Shown: piece by piece, positions 1 through 8,427 of the stretch
Layout: the number at the start of each line of letters is the position of its first letter
How positions within the stretch are numbered: position 1 is the first letter of the stretch
Assembly: GCF_003353055.1 (NCBI RefSeq)
Contig: NZ_QKWJ01000003.1
Location: 62,001-126,000, forward strand
Length of the DNA: 64,000 bases
Direction of reading: 5' to 3'
Source: Cupriavidus lacunae
GTDB taxonomy: Bacteria > Pseudomonadota > Gammaproteobacteria > Burkholderiales > Burkholderiaceae
Made by a program: the position numbers and the translations under genes
The notes under the pieces: generated by a model
What the model was told of the DNA's origin: nothing
Databases searched by the model: none
The model's input: only the letters and a program-made list of their open reading frames with translations

Positions 1-514
1 CCACGCGGCGGCGCAGGTCGGTCGCATTCATCTGGTTCTGCTGCGCCACCGATTCGATGGCGCGGTCGACTTCCTGGTCGGTCACGCGGATGCCGGCATC
101 CTGCGCGGCCTGGGTCTGCACGCGCTCCATCACCAGCCGCTCGAGCACCTCTCCCAGCAGGTCGGCACGCGCGGGCACCGGACGGCCGGCGGCACGCAAC
201 TGGCCTTCGATCTCGTCGGACCGGTCGAGCAGTTCGCGCCGCGTGATCACACTGTTGTTCACCACCGCCACCACCTCATCGACCAGCTGCGAACGCCTCT
301 GGCCATCGGCCGGCGGCACGCCCAGCTTGGGCTGGCTTGACGGCGCCGTGACGTCAGACGCCTGTGGCACGAAGATGCCGCTGGTGCGCGGCCCCCCGGG
401 CGCCTTGAGTTGCGCGGCGGCAGGCACCGTCATCGCGGCCAGCACGGCCGGCAGCAGCAGGCGCTGCCAGGACGTCAGCAAAAAGGAAAGCACGGCGAAT
501 TCTTGACGTTTCAT
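1..514 (-). CDS. surA: Periplasmic chaperone / peptidyl-prolyl isomerase SurA (partial, N-terminal part)
   Basis: SurA escorts unfolded outer-membrane proteins across the periplasm to the BAM complex. Only the first 171 codons are present; the gene runs off the left edge. The start is the ATG read on the minus strand at 514 (MKRQEF). A hydrophobic segment at about residues 11-34 ending in AAA-Q looks like a Sec signal peptide, and the segment VDEVVAVVNNSVI (78-90) followed by TRREL is the typical opening of the SurA N-domain. It lies 9 nt downstream of the lptD stop on the same strand, the surA-lptD order known from many proteobacteria; LptD is itself a SurA client. The parvulin domains cannot be checked because they lie outside the window. 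Confidence 0.93.
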   Translation of the reverse strand, partial: MKRQEFAVLSFLLTSWQRLLLPAVLAAMTVPAAAQLKAPGGPRTSGIFVPQASDVTAPSSQPKLGVPPADGQRRSQLVDEVVAVVNNSVITRRELLDRSDEIEGQLRAAGRPVPARADLLGEVLERLVMERVQTQAAQDAGIRVTDQEVDRAIESVAQQNQMNATDLRRRV

Positions 515-523
515 CGTAATCCG

Positions 524-2965
524 TCATTCATAGTGATCGAACTGGGTGGTCGGCACCGGCTTGGCGGACACGGGCTCGTAGCCCGGCACGTTCAGCCGGA
601 GGATATCCAGCGGGTTGGAACCGATCTTGGAAAGGCCACGGAACTCCACCTGCAGGAAGATCCGCCCGGTGTAGCCCTGCGTGGTGTTGCGGTAGCGCTG
701 GTAGACCACGCGGCCGACCCAGCAGTCCGCGGCGTATTCGACGCCGGCCAGCGCATCGACCATCTGGTTGGCGTTCAGGTCAAAGGCGAAGCGCGCGAGG
801 CCATAGGCACGGCGCGTGATCGGCCATTGGCCCGACAGTTCGAACTGGTCAATCGCGGTGTTGTCGGTCACCGAGGTCGCGCGCCGGTAGCGGTAGCCCG
901 CATTGAACACCTTGCGCGACTCGGGGCGGTATGAAAATGCCACGTTGCCGTAGTTGACCCGGTCCGAGTCCGGGTTGTACTGCACGCCGGCATCCAGATA
1001 GTAGCCCCGGAACATCTGGATGGTGGTGGCAGCCAGCAGGTCCGAGGAACCTGCCATGGGGTCCGTCAGCGTGCCGTTGATCTGCACGCGCTGGCCGGTG
1101 AAGTCGTAGCGCTGCGCGAGGGTGCCGCGGAAGCGCTCAATGCCGGTATCGGCCTCGATCAGGCGGGTGGTCACGCCAGCGGTCAGCTTGTTGTTGTCGG
1201 CGATGCGGTCATAGCCGGAGAACGGATTCTCGGTAAATATCGTTCCATAGCCAAAATCCGCCTGCACCGTATCGAACAGCGGAAACTGGCTCTGATCCCT
1301 GAATGGCGTATACACGTAGAACAGGCGCGGCTCCAGCGTCTGCACGTAGTTCACCCCGAACAGGCGGCTGACGGTCGGCGCTTCGCGCTCGAAGGTCATG
1401 CCCGAATCCAGGCTGATGGTCGGGATCGCACGCGAAAAATTGTTCTGCGCCGTGGGCGTGTTGGAGGCCGACTCCATCTGGTACTGCGCCGCGTTGAAGA
1501 TGACCTTCGGCGTCACGTACCAGCCTGCCCGCACGATCGGGTAGCTGATGCTCGGCTGGAAATACATGCGCTCGCCCTGCGGCTGCTGGAAGCCGGTGGA
1601 CGTCAGCGGAATGCGGAAACGCGTGTAGTCCGCTTCCACCTGCACATCGAAGCCGCCCAGGTCATAGCGGATGTACTTGCCGTTGAGCTGCGGCACACGC
1701 TCGTAGGACGGTTCGCTGGGGCGCAGCGTCTGGAATTTCTGCACCCGCGCCAGCAGCGAGAAATCCTGCCAGTTATAGGTGACGCCGCCTTCTTGAATGT
1801 ACTGGCGCAGCGTGGATTGCGACACGCTGCGGGTGAAGTCGTCCGGGTACTGGTCGTCCGACACCCGGTTCAGGTTCAGGTAGGCATTGAGGCCCTTGGC
1901 CAGGACCTGGTTGTGCTGGATCGAGTAGGCCCAACGGTTCGAGTTGGTCTTCTTGTCGTCGGGCAGGAACTCGGCGCGCAGCCGCCCGGAGTAGCCCTGC
2001 CCCAGGTAGCGGTACTCGCCGCCGAGCTGCACGCCGCGCTCGGTCATCACGCGCGGATAAAGGGTCAGGTCGCGGTTCGGCGCAATATTGACGTAGTACG
2101 GCGTGGTCAGGTCGAAGCCCGAACGCGAGCCGTAGCCCATCAGCGGCGAAAGGAAACCGCTGCGGCGTTCAGCGTTCAGCGGAAAGCTGAAGGCCGGCGC
2201 TGCCGCAATCGGCACGCCGAAGAAATTGAGCACGCCGCCGTAGGCCACGCCCACCTGGCGGTCGCTGTCCAGCTCGATCCGGTTCGCGCTGAAGTACCAG
2301 TCGGCGTTGTCCGGCGAGCACGTGGTGTACGACGCGTGCTTGATGCTGCTGCGATCCTTGTCCAGGAAGTCGATGCGCTCGGCCTTGCCGGTGCCACCGG
2401 TCTGCTGGAAGTAATAGTCCGGCGACAGCATGTAGCCTTCATTGGCCTCGACCTTGAGCCGCGCCTCGGGGCCGACCGCCAGCGTGCCGCTACGCAACAA
2501 GCGCACGTTGCCCTGCGCAAAGGCCTCGTCGGTGTCCTGGTCATAGGTCAGCTTGTCGCCCTTGACCACGCCGCCGTCGCGGCGCAGTTCGGCATGGCCC
2601 TCCAGTTCGACGCCGCGCTCGTTGTAGCCGGTCATGCGGTCGCCCTCAATAAAGGTGGGGGCGTCGGGATTGGAATCGCCCTTCTTGGCGGGCTCGGCCA
2701 GGCGCGGCACCAGTTCGCCGGATTCCACCGGCAGTGGCGGCGCTTTCGGTGCGGCCTCGAACACCGGCTCGACCTGGTCGAGGTCGGGGATCGCCGAGCC
2801 GGACATCTGTGCATGGGCGCCCGCCGACAGGCCGGCCATGGCCAGCACCAGCGGCCGCAGCGCGCCCGCGTGCAGGCCGCCGGCGCGCCTGGCTCTGGCA
2901 GGAACGCTGGTGGGGGCAGGCGAAGGCAAGGCCCTGTTGTTCGGTGATCGTCGTTGTTCGGTCAT
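524..2965 (-). CDS. lptD: LPS-assembly protein LptD (OstA/Imp)
   Basis: LptD is the outer-membrane beta-barrel that, with LptE, inserts lipopolysaccharide into the outer leaflet. The 813-residue product is of normal family length. It has an Ala-rich signal peptide ending near GAHAQ, an N-terminal OstA-like jellyroll region with the FIEGDRMTGY and GVELEGHAELRR repeats, then a long beta-barrel domain (AAPAFSFPLNAERRSGFL, TPYYVNIAPNRDLTLYPR). The reading frame can be extended two codons to a GTG at 2971, but the ATG at 2965 is the more ordinary start. It is the first gene of the surA-bearing unit and is divergent from amgK, with about 230 bp of shared upstream DNA. Confidence 0.96.
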   Translation of the reverse strand: MTEQRRSPNNRALPSPAPTSVPARARRAGGLHAGALRPLVLAMAGLSAGAHAQMSGSAIPDLDQVEPVFEAAPKAPPLPVESGELVPRLAEPAKKGDSNPDAPTFIEGDRMTGYNERGVELEGHAELRRDGGVVKGDKLTYDQDTDEAFAQGNVRLLRSGTLAVGPEARLKVEANEGYMLSPDYYFQQTGGTGKAERIDFLDKDRSSIKHASYTTCSPDNADWYFSANRIELDSDRQVGVAYGGVLNFFGVPIAAAPAFSFPLNAERRSGFLSPLMGYGSRSGFDLTTPYYVNIAPNRDLTLYPRVMTERGVQLGGEYRYLGQGYSGRLRAEFLPDDKKTNSNRWAYSIQHNQVLAKGLNAYLNLNRVSDDQYPDDFTRSVSQSTLRQYIQEGGVTYNWQDFSLLARVQKFQTLRPSEPSYERVPQLNGKYIRYDLGGFDVQVEADYTRFRIPLTSTGFQQPQGERMYFQPSISYPIVRAGWYVTPKVIFNAAQYQMESASNTPTAQNNFSRAIPTISLDSGMTFEREAPTVSRLFGVNYVQTLEPRLFYVYTPFRDQSQFPLFDTVQADFGYGTIFTENPFSGYDRIADNNKLTAGVTTRLIEADTGIERFRGTLAQRYDFTGQRVQINGTLTDPMAGSSDLLAATTIQMFRGYYLDAGVQYNPDSDRVNYGNVAFSYRPESRKVFNAGYRYRRATSVTDNTAIDQFELSGQWPITRRAYGLARFAFDLNANQMVDALAGVEYAADCWVGRVVYQRYRNTTQGYTGRIFLQVEFRGLSKIGSNPLDILRLNVPGYEPVSAKPVPTTQFDHYE

Positions 2966-3090
2966 TCGCACGGGTTGTCAGTCTCGGCGTCGGCTGCGGC
3001 TCGCCTGCAAGCCGCCAGCCCCCGCCGGGGCAGGCTGCGGGGCAACGAGGGCCCCTCCCGGAGGCCGCCCGGCGCCCGGGTCTGGTCGGG

Positions 3091-3096
3091 TATTAT
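3091..3096 (-). promoter_or_regulatory. Putative -10 element for lptD-surA
   Basis: Read on the minus strand this is TATAAT, about 125 nt upstream of the lptD ATG in the lptD/amgK divergent region. No convincing -35 was found at 16-18 nt, so this could be an extended or activator-dependent promoter, or chance. Confidence 0.35.
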
Positions 3097-3192
3097 ACGG
3101 GGCAACCCGGGGTGCTCTTCCCGCTTACTTGCGGTTTCATTTACGGGTTTCACTTTCGTTCCACTCCGCGCCCCTTCCCCACACGTATCTGT

Positions 3193-4227
3193 ATGGCAGC
3201 TCTCCCCCACGACCCGCGCCTTGACCAGCTCAAGGCCTGGGTGTCCGGACTCGGACCGGCATGGTCCGCCGATCCCGATTCCTGCGCCCCGGCCTCGGCC
3301 GATGCCAGCTTCCGGCGCTATTTCCGCGTCCGCACCGGCCACCCGGCGCACCCCACCGCCATCGTGATGGACGCCCCGCCCACGCACGAGGACTGCCGCC
3401 CCTTCATCCATGTGTGCGGGCTGTTCGGCGCCGCCGGCGTGACCGTGCCGACGGTGCTGGCGCAAGACCAGGACCAGGGCTTCCTGCTGCTGGCCGACCT
3501 TGGCAACCAGACCTACCTGTCGCGGCTGGATGATTCCACCGCCCACGGCATGTATGCCGACGCGGCCGCCGCGCTGGTGCGCATCCAGGCCGCCACGCGC
3601 CCCGGCGAACTGCCCGCCTACGACCGCGCGCTGCTGCAGCGCGAGCTCGACCTGTTCCCGCAGTGGTACGTGGCCAGACACCTGGGCGCCACCCTGACCG
3701 ACGCCCAGCAGGCCGACCTGCGGGAAGTGACGGAAACGCTGCTCACCAACAACCTGGCGCAGCCCCAGGTCTATGTGCACCGCGACTTCCACTCGCGCAA
3801 CCTGATGGTGCTCGACGGCACCGCCAATCCGGGCGTGCTGGACTTCCAGGATGCGGTGATCGGCCCGATCACCTATGACGCGGTCTCGCTGTGGCGCGAT
3901 GCCTATATCGAATGGGAGGAAGAGCAACAGCTGGACTGGCTGATCCGCTACTGGGAGCGCGCGCGCAAGGCCGGGCTGCCGGTCAGCGCCGACTTCGGCG
4001 AGTTCTACCGCGACTTCGAGTGGATGGGACTGCAGCGCCACCTCAAGGTGCTGGGAATCTTTGCCCGCCTGTACCACCGCGACGGCAAGGACGGCTACCT
4101 GGCCAACCTGCCGCTGGTCATGAAATACACCCGCCAGGTGGCCGGCCGCTATACCGAACTGCGCAAGCTGATCCGGCTGCTAGACGCGCTCGAAGGCGTG
4201 GCCAGCCCGGCCGGCTATACCTTCTGA
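3193..4227 (+). CDS. amgK: N-acetylmuramate/N-acetylglucosamine anomeric kinase AmgK (APH family)
   Basis: AmgK phosphorylates the anomeric carbon of MurNAc or GlcNAc in the cytoplasm. MurU then makes UDP-MurNAc, by-passing de novo (fosfomycin-sensitive) synthesis. The product (344 aa) has the aminoglycoside-phosphotransferase kinase fold: the catalytic loop HRDFHSRN at 196-203 and the metal-binding DFQD at 217-220. The frame is open upstream, but MAALPHDPRLDQL begins at the ATG at 3193 and matches the expected family length. It is divergent from lptD, the arrangement found around amgK-murU in Pseudomonas. The partner murU lies 1.1 kb downstream, separated by azlCD. A general APH-family kinase cannot be excluded, but the nearby murU makes AmgK the best call. 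Confidence 0.88.
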   Translation: MAALPHDPRLDQLKAWVSGLGPAWSADPDSCAPASADASFRRYFRVRTGHPAHPTAIVMDAPPTHEDCRPFIHVCGLFGAAGVTVPTVLAQDQDQGFLLLADLGNQTYLSRLDDSTAHGMYADAAAALVRIQAATRPGELPAYDRALLQRELDLFPQWYVARHLGATLTDAQQADLREVTETLLTNNLAQPQVYVHRDFHSRNLMVLDGTANPGVLDFQDAVIGPITYDAVSLWRDAYIEWEEEQQLDWLIRYWERARKAGLPVSADFGEFYRDFEWMGLQRHLKVLGIFARLYHRDGKDGYLANLPLVMKYTRQVAGRYTELRKLIRLLDALEGVASPAGYTF

Positions 4228-4240
4228 CCGTTCTGACGCC

Positions 4241-5035
4241 ATGGTCGACAAAGCCCCCACTCCGCACGACAACGATGCGCCCGCCATCACCGCCGCCGGC
4301 GAATGGCTGGCCGGCGCGCGCGCGCTCGCGCCGATGCTGCTGGGCGTGGTGCCATTCGGGCTGATCTACGGCGTGCTGGCGGTCGGCGCAGGCATGCCCG
4401 CGTGGCTGGCCTGCGCGATGAGCGCGATCGTGTTCGGCGGCGCCTCGCAGATGATCCTGACCCAGCTGTGGACCGCCGGCACCCCGGCGGTCGTGATCAC
4501 GCTGACAGTGGCCATGGTCAATCTACGCCACGCGCTGTATTCCGCCACCATCGCCCCCACGCTGGCGCACCTGCCGCGGCGCTGGAAAGCGCTGATCGCC
4601 TACCTGCTGACCGACGAGGCCTTTGCCGCGATGACGCACCGGCTGGGCGATACCGGCCCGCGCGCCCGCTACCGCCACTGGTATTACTTCGGCGGCGGTT
4701 TCGCGCTGTGGGCCAGCTGGCAGCTGTCGACACTGGCCGGCGTGCTGGTCGGCGCCCAGGTGCCGCGCGACTGGCCGCTGGACTTCTTCCTGCCGCTGAC
4801 CTTCATCGGCATCATCGTGCCTGGCCTCAAGCACCGCTCACACGTCGCTGCGGCGCTGGCTGCCAGCGTGCTGGCGGTGGCCTGCTACAGCCTGCCGCAC
4901 AAGCTCGGCCTGATGGTGGCGGCGCTGGGCGGCATTGCCGTGGGCATGCTGGTGCTGGGGCGCGGCAACCGGCCCGGACCACGCGCGGCCAGCCATGCCG
5001 GCAAGCCGGGTGCGGCCGGCAAGGAGGCCACATGA
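4241..5035 (+). CDS. azlC: AzlC family branched-chain amino acid exporter, large subunit
   Basis: AzlC with the small AzlD subunit forms an inner-membrane exporter of branched-chain amino acids (LIV-E family; BrnF in Corynebacterium). The 264-residue protein is strongly hydrophobic, with the family signature near the start (APMLLGVVPFGLIYGVLAV) followed by GGASQMILTQLW and NLRHALYSA. It starts 13 nt after the amgK stop and its TGA overlaps the azlD ATG (ATGA), so the two are translationally coupled. The C-terminal tail, rich in Arg, Gly and Ala, is probably cytosolic. The exported substrate in this organism is unknown. Confidence 0.9.
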   Translation: MVDKAPTPHDNDAPAITAAGEWLAGARALAPMLLGVVPFGLIYGVLAVGAGMPAWLACAMSAIVFGGASQMILTQLWTAGTPAVVITLTVAMVNLRHALYSATIAPTLAHLPRRWKALIAYLLTDEAFAAMTHRLGDTGPRARYRHWYYFGGGFALWASWQLSTLAGVLVGAQVPRDWPLDFFLPLTFIGIIVPGLKHRSHVAAALAASVLAVACYSLPHKLGLMVAALGGIAVGMLVLGRGNRPGPRAASHAGKPGAAGKEAT

Positions 5036-5355
5036 ATTCCATGACCTTGCTCTGGGTATTCCTGGCTGCGGGCCTGGCGACCTTCCTGATCCGGCTGTCG
5101 TTCATCGCCGTCGAAGGCCGCGTGCACCTGCCGCCCTGGTTCCGCACCGCGCTGCAGTTCGTGCCGGCAGCGATGCTGTCGGCGCTGATCGCCCCTGACC
5201 TGCTGATGCAGCATGGCGAACTCGCCCTGACCCCAACCAACGCAAGGCTGGTGGCCGGCGTGGTCGCCATCCTGATCGCCGCACGAACCCGCAGCGTGAG
5301 CTGGACCATTGCCGGCGGCATGGCCACGCTGCTTGCCCTGGAGGCTCTCTTCTGA
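5032..5355 (+). CDS. azlD: AzlD family branched-chain amino acid transporter, small subunit
   Basis: This is the small partner of AzlC, 107 aa with about four membrane segments (LLWVFLAAGLATFLIRLSF near the start and LVAGVVAILIAARTR near the end). The PPWFRTALQFVPAAMLSALI stretch is typical of the AzlD family. It overlaps azlC by 4 nt upstream and murU by 1 nt downstream (TGATG), so amgK-azlC-azlD-murU reads as one tightly packed transcription unit. Confidence 0.9.
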   Translation: MNSMTLLWVFLAAGLATFLIRLSFIAVEGRVHLPPWFRTALQFVPAAMLSALIAPDLLMQHGELALTPTNARLVAGVVAILIAARTRSVSWTIAGGMATLLALEALF

Positions 5356-6104
5356 TGAAGGCCATGATCTTCGCCGCCGGCCGCGGCGACCGCATGCGTC
5401 CGTTGACCGATACCTGTCCCAAGCCGCTGCTGGCGGTGGGCGGCAAGCCGCTGATCGTCTGGAAGATCGAGGCGCTGGCGCGCGCCGGCCTGCGTGACAT
5501 CGTCATCAACCACGCCTGGCTGGGCGGACAGATTGAAGCGGCGCTGGGCGACGGCAGCCGCTTCGGCGTGCGCATTGCGTATTCGGCTGAAGGCGAAGCG
5601 CTGGAAACGGCAGGCGGCATCGCCAAAGCCCTGCCCTTGCTGTCACACGAACCAGCGCGCGGAGAAATCTTCCTGGCCGTGTCCGGCGATATCTTCTGCG
5701 ACTACGACTTCCGCGCGCTGTTGCCGCGTGCGCAGGCACTGGCGGGCGCGGCCGAGCCGCGCATGCATCTGGTGATGGTGCCGAACCCGCCGTTCCATCC
5801 GCGTGGGGATTTCGCGCTCGATGCGCAAGGCCGGTTGTCGATGGATGAGCATCCCTTGCAGGGCGAACGTCTCACCTTCGGCAATATCGGGCTGTATGAC
5901 ACGCGGCTGTTCACCGGCATCGCCCCGGGCACCCGGGTGGCGATGACGCCGGTCTACCACGCTGCCATCGCGGCGGGCACTGCAAGCGGTGAGCGCTTTG
6001 ACGGGCGTTGGGAGAATGTGGGGACGCCGGCGCAGCTGGATGAGTTGAATGCTTTGGTGAATGCGGATCTGGGGGTGGCGCCTGCGGCGGCTCATGGGGG
6101 GTGA
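5355..6104 (+). CDS. murU: N-acetylmuramate-1-phosphate uridylyltransferase MurU
   Basis: MurU converts MurNAc-1-phosphate and UTP to UDP-MurNAc, the last step of the AmgK/MurU peptidoglycan salvage route. The 249-residue protein is a sugar-nucleotidyltransferase: the nucleotide-binding loop AAGRGDRMRPLT sits at 7-18, with KPLL just after, and the Mg-binding GDIFCD at 111-116. It lacks the C-terminal left-handed helix of GlmU, as expected for MurU. The start overlaps the azlD stop by one base. A mannose-1-phosphate guanylyltransferase is the usual alternative label, but co-location with amgK supports MurU. Confidence 0.86.
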   Translation: MKAMIFAAGRGDRMRPLTDTCPKPLLAVGGKPLIVWKIEALARAGLRDIVINHAWLGGQIEAALGDGSRFGVRIAYSAEGEALETAGGIAKALPLLSHEPARGEIFLAVSGDIFCDYDFRALLPRAQALAGAAEPRMHLVMVPNPPFHPRGDFALDAQGRLSMDEHPLQGERLTFGNIGLYDTRLFTGIAPGTRVAMTPVYHAAIAAGTASGERFDGRWENVGTPAQLDELNALVNADLGVAPAAAHGG

Positions 6105-6135
6105 TTGGGTTGGGCGGGTTGGGTTGGCGCCATGT

Positions 6136-6190
6136 GGTTGGTTTGGGGCTCTTGGCCGGGGGGGCTGCTGGTCGTTGGGTTGGGTATGTC
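6136..6190 (+). repeat. Dispersed GT-rich repeat, copy A
   Basis: The stretch beginning GGTTGGTTTGGGGCTCTTGG and ending GGGTATGTC recurs in inverse orientation at 53857-53907 with a 4-nt gap and only a few mismatches, and more loosely at 53770-53856. Here it abuts the large inverted-repeat element. It is non-coding; reading frames through it give Gly/Trp-rich nonsense. Confidence 0.7.
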
Positions 6191-6920
6191 GGTCGGGTTC
6201 CATGTTGTCGTAGGATTAACCGCCTGGTTCCGCCCTGCTGGGCGGGTCACTTTTTGTCCGAGCGACAAAAAGTAACCAAAAAGCGCGTCGCATCAGGCGG
6301 CTGGCCATCCATTCCTCGGTGTTGGTGGTTCGGGCGGTGGTGCTTGCCGTTTGGCGTGGTTGGCCGTTCGGGCCTGCTACGCACCCTGTCTGTGCCCACA
6401 TCAACGGACTATTGGACGAACCCGACTTTAGGCGGTTGGCAGCCTGCTAAGCACCGCGTCGGTGGGACGCCTTCGGCTGCGCTTCGCGCCGGCCCTAACG
6501 TGGCAGGCGGACGGCCACGTCCTAATTTGCGCTCTTTTTTTTGGGGCCCTGCATCACGACCGCCCCATGCGAGCGCAGCGACGCACTCCGTGCCAGGGCA
6601 CCCGACCTACGATACTGAGTGCGCGCAGCGCAGCCGAAGGCGTCCTACCGATGACCTCGTTAGCAGGCTGCCAATAGCCTAAAGTCGGGTTCGTCCAATA
6701 GTCCGTCGACGTAGGCACCGGACAGGGTGCGTAGCAGGGTCGAACCACCAACCCCATCGAACGGAAATCACCGCCGCTCGCCCCACCAACACCGAGGAAT
6801 GGATGGCCAGCCGCCTGAGGCGACGCGCTTTTTGGTTACTTTTTGTCGCTCGGACAAAAAGTGACCCGCCCAGCAGGGCGGAACCAGGCGCTTAATCCTA
6901 CGACAACATGGAACCCGACC
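6191..6920. repeat. Large imperfect palindromic element (730 bp, 138-bp terminal inverted repeats)
   Basis: The outer arms 6191-6328 and 6783-6920 are inverted copies of each other over 138 bp without gaps and with only about two mismatches. A second, more diverged pair of arms lies inside (6366-6489 against 6622-6745), so the whole interval folds back around a centre near 6555. Each outer arm carries a hairpin ACTTTTTGTC-CGAGC-GACAAAAAGT (left copy 6249-6273) followed by AACCAAAAAG. No transposase or other convincing gene is present. No target-site duplication was recognised. This fills most of the 919-bp gap between murU and pepP; the rest is GT-rich low-complexity sequence. Confidence 0.85.
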
Positions 6921-7023
6921 CACGCCCGCCAAGCACGCCAAAGCAACCGCACACCCCCGAGCCCAAACACCAACCCCACACGCGGTAGAATCCCCCCAGA
7001 TCCCCCTCACCCCAGACCCCACC

Positions 7024-8427
7024 ATGTCCGCACCCGACAACGCCCTCCTCGCCGCCTGCCGCGACCGCCGCGCCCGTGTGCTGCAGCACCTGCGCGCCGG
7101 CGGCGGTGGCGTGGCGATCCTGCCCACGGCGCCGGAAGCCATGCGCAACCGCGACAGCGACTACCCCTACCGGCACGACAGCTATTTCTATTACCTGAGC
7201 GGCTTCACCGAGCCCGACGCAGTGCTGGTGCTGGTCGCCGGTGCGCCGGGCGACCCCGCCGAGGCCGACCGCAGCATCCTGTTCTGCCGCCCCAAGCATG
7301 AAGAACGCGAGATCTGGGACGGCTTCCGTTTCGGTCCGGAAGGCGCGCGCGCCGCGTTCGGCTTTGACGAAGCGCATTCGGTCGAAGAGATCGACGCCGC
7401 GCTGCCGCCGCTGCTGGCCAACCGCACACAACTGGCCTACCCGCTGGCCGATTCGACCCGTACCGACATGCAGATGCGCCGCTGGCTCGACGCCGTGCGC
7501 ATGCAAGGCCGTGCCGGCGTGGCCGCGCCGTCGGTCGCCATCGACATCCGCACACTGCTCGATGAAATGCGCCTGTTCAAGGACGCGGGCGAACTGGCCA
7601 CCATGCGCCGCGCGGCCGCGATTTCGGCCGGCGCCCATGTGCGTGCGATGCAGGCCACCCGCGCCGGCCTGCGCGAATACCACCTGGAAGCGGAACTGCT
7701 CTATGAATTCCGCCGCCATGGCGCACAGAGCGTGGCCTACAACTCGATCGTCGCGGCCGGCCCGAATGCCTGCGTGCTGCACTACCGGGCCGGTCCCGCC
7801 GAACTGAAGGACGGCGACCTGTGCCTGATCGATGCCGGCTGCGAGTTCGACGGCTACGCCTCGGACATCACGCGCACCTTCCCGGTCTCGGGCCGCTTCT
7901 CGCCGGCGCAGCGCGAGCTGTATGACCTGGTGGTGGCCGCGCAGGACGCCGCCATCGCCGAGACCCGCGCCGGCGTGCCCTACAACGTGCCGCATGACGC
8001 CGCCGTGCGCGTGCTGGCGCAGGGCATGCTCGATACCGGCCTGCTCGACCGCAACAAGGAAGGCACGCTCGACGACGTGCTGGCCAGCGGCAGCTACCGC
8101 CGTTTCTACATGCACCGTACCGGCCACTGGCTCGGCATGGATGTGCACGATGTCGGCGAATACCGCGTCTCGGGCCACAGCGGTGAAGGCGAGCGCCCGT
8201 GGCGGCCGCTGCAGCCGGGCATGGTGCTGACCATCGAGCCCGGCATCTATGTGCGCCCGGCCGAAGACGTGCCCGAGCGCTACTGGCATATCGGCATCCG
8301 CATCGAGGACGACGCCGTGGTCACCGATGGCGACTGCGAGCTGATCACGCGCGGCGTGCCGGTGCTGGCCGACGAAATTGAGGCACTGATGCGCGACAAC
8401 GCAAGCGCCGCCGGAGGTCTGCGATGA
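7024..8427 (+). CDS. pepP: Xaa-Pro aminopeptidase (aminopeptidase P)
   Basis: This cytosolic metallopeptidase removes the N-terminal residue when proline is second. The 467-residue product has an N-terminal aminopeptidase-P domain (about 1-170) and a C-terminal pita-bread catalytic domain. The five expected metal ligands are visible: D270, D281, H364, E405 and E428, with the same spacing between pairs as in E. coli PepP. The start ATG at 7024 is preceded by the repeat element. It is followed by a small unknown gene with a 4-nt overlap and then ubiH, echoing the pepP-ubiH order of gamma-proteobacteria. Confidence 0.96.
   Translation: MSAPDNALLAACRDRRARVLQHLRAGGGGVAILPTAPEAMRNRDSDYPYRHDSYFYYLSGFTEPDAVLVLVAGAPGDPAEADRSILFCRPKHEEREIWDGFRFGPEGARAAFGFDEAHSVEEIDAALPPLLANRTQLAYPLADSTRTDMQMRRWLDAVRMQGRAGVAAPSVAIDIRTLLDEMRLFKDAGELATMRRAAAISAGAHVRAMQATRAGLREYHLEAELLYEFRRHGAQSVAYNSIVAAGPNACVLHYRAGPAELKDGDLCLIDAGCEFDGYASDITRTFPVSGRFSPAQRELYDLVVAAQDAAIAETRAGVPYNVPHDAAVRVLAQGMLDTGLLDRNKEGTLDDVLASGSYRRFYMHRTGHWLGMDVHDVGEYRVSGHSGEGERPWRPLQPGMVLTIEPGIYVRPAEDVPERYWHIGIRIEDDAVVTDGDCELITRGVPVLADEIEALMRDNASAAGGLR

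Noticed and set aside
1793..2947. Long open frame (384 codons) on the plus strand
   Set aside because: Antisense shadow of lptD; high-GC codon bias opens the complementary frame, and the product is low-complexity His/Arg/Val.
6101..6757. Several small frames in the 730-bp repeat element
   Set aside because: They arise from both arms of an inverted repeat, giving mirrored Arg/Pro/Trp-rich peptides; no start with a ribosome site.
6898..8289. Open frame of 463 codons antisense to pepP
   Set aside because: pepP has all five metal ligands; the antisense product is His/Gly/Val repeats without a fold signature.
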